NCBI GenBank assembly: GCA_011799875.1
Contig: CM022301.1
Location: forward strand, 219,486,296-219,550,295
DNA from: Thinopyrum elongatum
Lineage: Eukaryota > Streptophyta > Magnoliopsida > Poales > Poaceae
DNA: 64,000 bases
Direction: 5' to 3'
The notes under the pieces were generated by a model. It saw nothing but the letters and a program-made list of their open reading frames with translations. It was not told where the DNA came from and searched no databases. A program made the position numbers and the translations under genes. Below, piece after piece: positions 57,512 to 64,000 of this stretch (position 1 is the first letter of the stretch; every line of letters begins with the position of its first letter).

Positions 57512-59449
57512 TCAGGGTTTGCGCCTGGCTTTGTACAAAGGATTACATGCCTTGCCGGCAAGACTTGTACATGGGTAGAACTTGCGAAGATGCTCGATAT
57601 TCCAGGAATTGCTCACTGGAACGCCATCTTCAGTCTCCAGGTGGACAGTGCCGGGCCTGGTGACTCGTACTACCCGATAAGGGCCTTCCCACTTTGGTGT
57701 CAACTTGTTTGAATTCTTGGCGGACTGAATCCGTCGAAGAACAAGGTCGCCTTCCTCAAGACTTCGGGCATGAACTTTGCGGCTATGGTAGCGGCGCAAA
57801 GCTTGCTGGTAGCGTGCAGCTCGCACAGCAGCCTGAAGACGATTCTCCTCAAGGAGCACAACGTCATCTTGCTGCAGTTGCTCTTGCTCAAGCTCATCAT
57901 AAGCGAGCACTCGAGGTGATCCGTATATGAGTTCCGTGGGAAGCACTGCTTCCGCTCCGTAAACCAGAGCGAAGGGCGTCCGGCCAGTGGCTCGATTTGG
58001 TGTCGTTCTGATTGACCAAAGAACCGCCGGCAACTCATCAATCCAGCGTCTTCCGCACTTTCTCAGCTTGTCAAAGGTTCTGGTCCTGAGACCGCGCAGC
58101 ACTTCAACATTAGCCCTCTCTGCTTGGCCGTTGCTTCTCGGGTGAGCAACAGAGGCAAAACAAATTTTGCCGCCAAGATCTTGGACGTACTGCATGAAGG
58201 TGTGACTTGTGAATTGCGTGCCATTGTCGGTGATGATCCTGTTGGGCACACCGAAACGGCAAACTATTCCTTTAAAGAACTTGACGGCTGATTGTGCTGT
58301 CACCTCTCTCACCGCTTCCACCTCCGGCCACTTTGTGAACTTGTCGATCGCAACGTACAAGTACTCAAAGCCCCCGGTAGCACGGGGGAAGGGGCCCAGT
58401 ATGTCGAGCCCCCAGACCAAAAATGGCCAGGACAGAGGGATTGTCTGAAGAGCTTGAGCTGGCTGATGTGATTTCTTCGAATGAAACTGGCACGCTTCAC
58501 ACTTGGTTACTAGTGCAGTTGCATCCTGGAGAGCGGTGGGCCAAAAGAAACCTTGCCGGAATGCTTTCCCGACAAGTGCTCTTGATCCTATGTGAGAGCC
58601 ACATATGCCTCCATGTATCTCTCCCAACAGCTCTAGTCAATCCTCCCGAGGAACGCACTTCAATTTCACATCGTTTGGTCTCTTTCTGTACAGGACGTCA
58701 TCGACGAACTGGTACATAGCAGACTGACGGGCTACTTTTTCCGCTTCTTCCTGTTCCTCAGGGAGTTCTCCTGTCTGAAGGAAATGGACAATGTGCTGTG
58801 CCCATGCTGGAGCCTGGGGCTCGACAGCTAGGACTAAAGGCATCTCTTCCGCCAGGGGAACATTTGTCTCGACAGCGAAAGCATGAGGTTCCGCCGGAGC
58901 CTGTTGTTCCCCGGCAGGCTTGTCGCTGATCCCGGCAAGTTCCTTGCCGGCGGCTCCAGGGAGCTCTGCCGGAAAGTACTGTCCAGAATTCAACTTTCTT
59001 CTCTTTTCTTGCCGCATTGATGGTGCCACAGATGGTTGAGTCAAATGGAGCACAAAAGTTCCTGGTTCCACAGGCAACTTGAGGGCAGCCCGCTTTGACA
59101 GGTCGTCAGCAATACTGTTTTCAGCACGAGGAATGTGCTTCATTTGTAGACCATCAAAGCGCTCTTCCATTTTTCTCACTTCATCCACGTAAGCTTGCAT
59201 TAATGGACTCTAATAATTCTTGTTAACTTGCCTGACAACAAGCTGCGAATCGCCTCTGATGACGAGCTTCTTGATACCAAGGTCTGCCGCGATCCTGAGA
59301 CCGGCAAGCAGCCCTTCGTACTCCGCAGTCTTGTTTGTCGAACTCTCCCAAGGGAAATGCATCTGGATTACATACTTGAGGTGCTCTCCGGTGGGTGCGA
59401 CAAGCAGCACGCCAGCACCGGCGCCTTGCAGCGAAAAGGCCCCGTCAAA
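57512..59449 (-). pseudogene. pol (RH-IN): Tat-2 RNase H and integrase, 5'-truncated
   Basis: The frame runs from the junction at 59449. RNase H: FSLQGAGAGVLLVAPTGEHL and NKTAEYEGLLAGLRIAADLG, broken by a TAA at 59210-59212, continuing with MKHIPRAENSIADDLSKRAA. After a TGA at 58637-58639 the integrase follows: GSHIGSRALVGKAFRQGFFW, CEACQFHSKK (zinc-binding), VWGLDILGPFPRATGGF and IITDNGTQFTS, then SNGQAERANVEVLRG with the third catalytic acid (E of D-D-E), and the C-terminal WEGPYRVVRVTRPGTVHLE. It ends at 57512. Only two stops break a single frame of about 640 codons, so decay is milder than in Tat-1. Confidence 0.9.
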
Positions 59450-59873
59450 TGTGTTCACACCATTAGAGTTGCTTTAGCTCAATTCTTAGAGTAAAGCTCC
59501 CCCTAGATGTGATATCCCCCCCTAAGAGGGATGAACTAACCTTGGGTTTTGTAGATGATGACTTCATGTAGATACTGAAGATGTGGATGCTCAATGTTGA
59601 TGTAGATCTTTTGGAGCAATCCATTGGAGTGTTGCACTTTCAATACCTACATGGGTTAGTCCCACAAGGAACATACAAGGATATCCATAGACATAGAGTG
59701 AATTACACATATGATGATGTCCATGAAAACATTAGGTTACCTTGTCCCTTGTCTTACCAACAAGAGGGTTTGTGACTCCATGAACTAGTGCAAGATATGA
59801 AAGTTGATTGCACATGTCCTCGCCAAAATGAATATGAGTGAAGTATGTTGGCGGAGTCACCCTCAAGAACACT

Positions 59874-62042
59874 CTAGTTCTTCTTCTTTGGGATCCACAT
59901 CAACTTGATGGGAATCCTTGGAGTTGTAGTTGTACTTGATGAAGTAGAACTTGATGTAGTCTTGGAAACCCACTTGACCATGGCCTTAGGAGTTTCTTTA
60001 AATGAGTCAATCTCTTCTTGAAGCTTGTCCTTGCCTTTTAGCTTGTGGTCTTGTGGTGGAGGATCGTCTTGAGCTTGTGTTCCCTTGAAAGAAGTGGGGT
60101 CATACTTCTCTTGTTGAGGAACAAACTTCGTCTTGGGTTTTTAATCTTCTTCGCACTCAACTCCATTGGCATTGAACTTTCGTTCAAAACCAACACCTTG
60201 ATTCTTCCAGTGCCTTCCTTGCTTGCGTATAATTTCCTCAAATTGCTTACTTCCGGCAAGGCTCTTGTAAACACCTTTCTCTATAATTCCCTTCAATAAG
60301 CTATTTTCTTGCTCAAGTGTAACTTGGCTAAGAGAATCATTAGTGGAATCAAGAGAACTACTAGAAGCAACAATATTAGATTTAACATGGTTATTGTTAC
60401 TACTAGAGGAAGAATCGTTCTTGCTCTTATTGATAGATTTTACTTGTGGCATATAAGTAGACAAGAGGAGACATTTGGCAAGATAAGAAGAACTCTTCTT
60501 TCGAAGATCATCATTGATAGCTTTTAGAAACTCATGCTCTTGCTCTAAATTTAGCTTCTCGAAGCGTAGCTTCTCATGAGTCTTTAGGATCTCTCTATGA
60601 TCCTCTAGAGTTGTTTCATGAGCTAACTTAAGAGTGTTTAGTTCTTTAGTTAGAAGCTCAATCTCCTTCTTATTATTGTCATTTGTTTCATCTTGATTAG
60701 CATGATTACTAGCAAGTTCATCATAGTTTTCATCACTAGTGTTGTTAACAAGCAAATCATCTTCATCACTATTGAAACCAACATGCTCGGGGTGTGATAC
60801 CTTAGGGCCTTTAGCCATGAAGAATCTTCCAATTCCTTCATTTGGTGAGTCAAATATGTTGTAGGAGTTGGATGACACAAGTGCAAGACCGGCAACACCT
60901 TCATCTTGAGTATATTTAGAGTCGGAGTGATAACTTCTCTCGGAGTAGTTGTCGGAGTCGGAACCGGATACCCATTCACCAACATGAGCTTGATGTCTTC
61001 GTCTTGTATAGCTCTTTGATGACTTGTCCTTCCTTTCCGAATCCTTGCTTCTACAAGAGGGTATTCGTTCATAACGATCATCTCTACTCCTTCTCTATCT
61101 TTGAGGTGATGCATCTCTCCTACTCCTCCTTTTTGGTGAATCTTATCTTTTCTTGTAGGGAGCCGTACACTCATTGGAGTAGTGTCCGGGTCTTCCACAA
61201 TTGTAGCAATTATGATCACGACTAGAAGATCTTTTGTCATTGTAGGACCTTGACTTGGAGCTTCTCTCCTTGCTTCTATTCTTGTAGAACTTGTTGAAGT
61301 TCTTCACCATTAAGCTCAATTCTTCATTGGAGACTTGCTTCTCACTTGATGTTGTAGGAGCATCACTTGAACCTTTGTAAGCACCACTTGACTTGTTGTG
61401 GAGCTCTTCCTTATCCTTGAGTGACATCTCATGAGCAACAATTCTACCGATGACTTCCGTGGGCTTGAGATCTTTGTAGTTAGGCATCATTTGGATCAAG
61501 GTGCACATGGTATCATATTTTCCATCCAAGTCTCTTAGGACCTTCTTGATGATGAATTTGTCAGTCATCTCTTCGCTTGCTAAGCTGGCAATCTCATTTG
61601 TGATGAGAGCAAGCCTAGAGTACATTTCGGCGACACCTTCACCATCCTTCATCTTGAACTTGTCAAGTTGACTTTGAAGCACTTCCAATTTGGATTCCTT
61701 GACGGACTCGGTACCTTCGTGCATATCAACCAAAGTATCCCAAATTTCCTTTGCATTCTCAAGACAGCTGATTTTGTTGAATTCTTCGGGGCACAATCCA
61801 TTGAAGAGAATATCGCAAGCTTGAGCATTGTATTGCAACTTCTTCATTTCTTCCGTTGTCGCTTCACGATCCGGTTCTTTTCCATCCTCGAAGAAATCAC
61901 CTTGCAAGCCAATACGGACAACAGCTCAAACAGCGGGGTTATGACCAAGAATATGCATTTTCATCTTATGCTTCCAACTAGCAAAATTAGTACCATCAAA
62001 GTAAGGACCTCTACGGTGGTAATTTCCCTTGCTAGATGCCAT
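59874..62042 (-). pseudogene. gag: Extended gag of Max-2 (inverted segment)
   Basis: The start ATG is at 62042 (minus). An in-frame TGA lies near 61926, just before VVRIGLQGDFFEDGKEPDRE. The UBN2-type region (NAKEIWDTLVDMHEGTESVK), the CCHC knuckle CYNCGRPGHYSNEC (61208-61167), an Arg/Ser-rich stretch with stops near 61143 and 61098, the acidic/coiled-coil region (EIELLTKELNTLKLAHETTL, 60878-60141) and the end at 59874 follow in one overall frame down to about 60141. It is more continuous than the Max-1 copy between knuckle and coiled coil. Confidence 0.85.
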
Positions 62043-62461
62043 ACTCTCCTAGGTTGTGAAACCAAGGCTATAATCACCAAATCTACCCACTTGTGCTTAA
62101 ACGATGAGTATGACCTATGATCAAATGTTCTCATTTGACTCCTAAGTCAATATACTCATATATAGATGACCTAGTCATCGCCAATTGCTTGATAGATGCT
62201 AGAGTGTTTGTGCATGCTTTGTCACATATTTCATTTGCTATCTTATTGTGTGAGCATGTTGGTTGCATGATTTCTCCATTCGAGGACATCCATTTATGGT
62301 TTTGATTGTTTGGTTTTTAGTTGCCAAATGGATGGACAAGAATGCCTAAGAACCTCCTCTAGCTATCTATGCTTTTTCTCGTCGCAAACTCTATTCATGC
62401 TACATCACAAAAACTTGAACCAGTCTTTTTCGGACCCTCTGGGGGAGGGGCACTCAGAGCC

Positions 62462-62690
62462 ACCGATCTATCAAGGGCTGACTTCCAAAACCTTCTTGTA
62501 AATTTCGGTTAGACCAACACACTCATATTCGGTCACACCGAAACCACTAGATTGATCTAGGTTTCACCTCGGTGCCACCGATTAGAACGATTCGGTCTCA
62601 CCGAGTTGCAGTAGCTGCAAGCAGTTTTGCATCTCGGTGCCACCGAGATGTTCCACTCGGCGCCACCGACAGCGTATGGGTACATATACC
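62462..62690 (+). promoter_or_regulatory. Internal promoter-like region of Max-2
   Basis: About six palindromes (TCGGTCACACCGA, TCGGTGCCACCGA, TCGGTCTCACCGA, TCGGCGCCACCGA and relatives) precede TACATATACC at 62681-62690, a weakened TATA compared with GATATAAATACC in Max-1. A GC-rich leader follows. A second cluster of palindromes is in the intron (63027-63245). Confidence 0.55.
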
Positions 62691-62867
62691 GCGGCCAGTT
62701 CGAGTGAAAATTTCTTCAAACACTCGAGCCCACGCCCCCATTGCTGCCACCACTAGGTCTCCGGATTGTCGCCGTCTTCGCCTGTGCGCCTCCGCCATAG
62801 GTCTACACCGCCGTCAACAGATTTCTCCACCGCCGTTGGCGCCGTAGCGAACCGTCACCAAGTTAGG

Positions 62868-63374
62868 GTACGGATTCGACCACTTTGTGCTTATTCCTCA
62901 GTCTAATTCATTGCACAAAGTTTTTGCCTACTTTCTTCCCACGTATGAAATCATTCTATCCAGCAAAGAACTCCTTTAGATTAGATTTGATGAAAAATCT
63001 TAGGGTTAGGTTTCCGCCGAGCTCATCTCGGACCGACCAAAATGGAGTTTTCGGTCCCACCGATTGGCCCTGGCCATTGCACTAAGTACAACTCGGTCTG
63101 ACCGTAGCGTACTGATCGGTGAGACCGAAAGCAATTTCTCTGTGAAACCCTAGCATCTCGGAGTCACCGAACTGCAACTCGGTCTGACCGATACTGCGTG
63201 TTTAGACTCTGTTAGTGCTTCGGTGTCACCGAGATTATCATATCGATAGCTCCAAAATGCTTTCTGCAGAAAACTAAAACTAAGATTTTGACTCAATTTT
63301 TGCAAAAACAAGCTGCTTTTTGTCATGCTCATCCACTCTACCCATATCCATCTATTCATAGGGTCAGTTTGCAG
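62868..63374 (+). other. Predicted leader intron of the second Max-2 gene
   Basis: Donor AGG|GTACGG at 62868 and acceptor TTTGCAG ending at 63374, two bases before the ATG at 63377. The positions match Max-1. Confidence 0.55.
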
Positions 63375-63376
63375 AA

Positions 63377-64000
63377 ATGTCTGAAGCAAGTGATAGTCAG
63401 AACAAGTCAGAGGAGCAGGTCAACCTCAGTGAGGGCACTAGTCCAAGTAGTAGCTATGATGAAGGCAGCAGAAGCACTCCTAACAACCTGCCCAAAGTTG
63501 CTACTAGACAAAGAAAGAAGAGGAACTCTGACAGTGAGGATGAAGATTTTGTTGTTGAGGAAGAAGTGACCTCAAAGAAGAAGGTGCTTAAGAAGGAATA
63601 TGCTGCAGCTGCTACCACCAAGCCTGGTATTCAAAAGAAACCTCCTGCCAAGATAGCTCCCATGTCCAAAGCCAGGAAGTCAACTGCCACTCATGAGACA
63701 ATGGAGTTCACTCTTGAGCCAAGAGAAGAAGGTGAAGCTGCTGATGGAAAGAAGAAGAGGAAGGAGAGAGTCAAGAAAACCATTGCCAGAGTCATTGGTA
63801 GACCATCCATGATGAGGGATGCTGATGAGGATGAGGAGGAGGAAGAACCTGTTGCACCACCAGCCAAGTCTCAGAAATTAATGGCTGATGCCATTAAGAC
63901 TGGTGCTCCCTCCAAGCCCAAGTCAAAGCCTCCACCTGCTGCACCCAAGACTTCAGCTCCAAAGAGATCCACCAGGAACATTCCTGCTGCTGAAAAGAAC
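63377..64000 (+). CDS. Second (accessory) protein of Max-2, open to window edge
   Basis: ATG at 63377 opens 208 uninterrupted codons to the last base of the window. The protein starts MSEASDSQNKSEEQVNLSEG and shares its layout with the broken Max-1 gene: an acidic Ser-rich N-terminus, a basic patch RQRKKR, an acidic patch SDSEDEDFVVEEE, a Lys-rich segment, a second basic cluster KKKRKERVKK followed by TIARVIGRPSMMRDADED, an acidic run, and a Pro/Lys-rich region. The paired basic clusters look like nuclear localisation signals. No known domain, signal peptide or membrane segment is seen. The coiled-coil end known from Max-1 would lie beyond the window. It is the only long open accessory ORF here without a lesion; whether it is expressed is unknown. 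Confidence 0.65.
   Translation, partial: MSEASDSQNKSEEQVNLSEGTSPSSSYDEGSRSTPNNLPKVATRQRKKRNSDSEDEDFVVEEEVTSKKKVLKKEYAAAATTKPGIQKKPPAKIAPMSKARKSTATHETMEFTLEPREEGEAADGKKKRKERVKKTIARVIGRPSMMRDADEDEEEEEPVAPPAKSQKLMADAIKTGAPSKPKSKPPPAAPKTSAPKRSTRNIPAAEKN

Larger units (their letters stand above)
51621..59449 (-). mobile_element. Tat-2: second Tat-type gypsy element, truncated, with antisense gene
   Basis: The 3' LTR (51621-52441) begins TGTCGGCGTGC and ends GTACACCGACA. It lies next to a plus-strand spliced gene and a minus-strand pol that reads integrase to RNase H. It is cut at 59449/59450 by Maximus-like sequence, so RT, protease, gag, primer site and 5' LTR are missing and no TSD can be checked. 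It is inserted in the DUF4216 exon of the CACTA transposase. It is distinct in sequence from Tat-1 but has the same architecture. Confidence 0.85.
59450..64000 (+). mobile_element. Max-2: rearranged Maximus-like element, right end outside window
   Basis: 59450-62083 is the reverse complement of Max-1 positions about 43697-41042, that is, leader and gag. At 62085-62090 the sequence switches to the forward orientation and follows Max-1 from about 43720 onward (CCCACTTGTGCTTAAACG), with its internal promoter, intron and second gene. No LTR or primer site is present at the left. The 25 or so bases around Max-1 43698-43720 are missing. It is a separate, diverged copy, not a duplicate read of Max-1. 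Confidence 0.88.

Noticed and set aside
1..64000. Host genes, CRISPR arrays, rRNA or prokaryotic operons
   Set aside because: Every coding stretch with recognisable motifs belongs to a mobile element. No direct-repeat/spacer array is present. Plant-type introns and LTR elements exclude a bacterial source.

Overview
This window is intergenic DNA from a large plant genome, most likely a Triticeae grass (wheat, Aegilops, barley or rye). That judgement comes from recognising the repeat families: a BARE/Angela/WIS-type copia element, a Sabrina-like element whose LTR starts TGATACGTCTCC, a Maximus/SIRE-type copia element, Tat-lineage gypsy elements and a CACTA transposon. Family names are from memory; nothing was searched. 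I found no host gene, tRNA, rRNA or CRISPR array. Almost every base belongs to nested mobile elements, and most insertions are proved by target-site duplications (TSDs) at exact junctions.

Layout. (1) 1-4948: left part of an old BARE/Angela-like copia element (5' LTR, leader, broken gag and protease start). A solo LTR (190-1747, TSD GGAAG) sits in its LTR. (2) 4949-6875 and 48691-51620: two halves of one CACTA transposon on the minus strand. (3) 6876-48690: Tat-lineage gypsy element 'Tat-1' (minus strand, imperfect TSD CTAGT/CTAGC), inserted in an exon of the CACTA ORF1 gene. It carries a degraded gag-pol on the minus strand and an intron-containing extra gene on the plus strand. That extra gene is split by a non-coding element with 3.8-kb LTRs (11894-23731, TSD CTTAT). 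The 5' LTR of Tat-1 is split by a Sabrina-like element (31780-48239, TSD CGTGA/CATGA). The 3' LTR of that element is split in turn by a Maximus-like element, 'Max-1' (39336-48093, TSD GAGAG). This makes five nesting levels. (4) 51621-59449: a second Tat-type element, 'Tat-2', cut into the CACTA transposase gene. It has a well-preserved antisense gene and a truncated pol. (5) 59450-64000: a second Maximus-like copy, 'Max-2', whose gag segment is inverted relative to the rest and which runs off the window.

How the parts work. The gag, protease, reverse transcriptase, RNase H and integrase genes are all disabled by in-frame stops and frameshifts. Many stops look like C-to-T changes (CAG, CAA, CGA or TGG codons turned into stops), the expected decay of methylated, silenced elements. 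The least damaged coding sequences are not the canonical ones: the spliced antisense genes of Tat-1 and Tat-2, the ORF of unknown function in the Sabrina-like element, and a second gene in Max-1 and Max-2. This second gene lies behind its own TATA box, an array of TCGGT-NNN-ACCGA palindromes and a leader intron, and it is open to the window edge in Max-2 (63377-64000). These accessory genes are the most interesting content.
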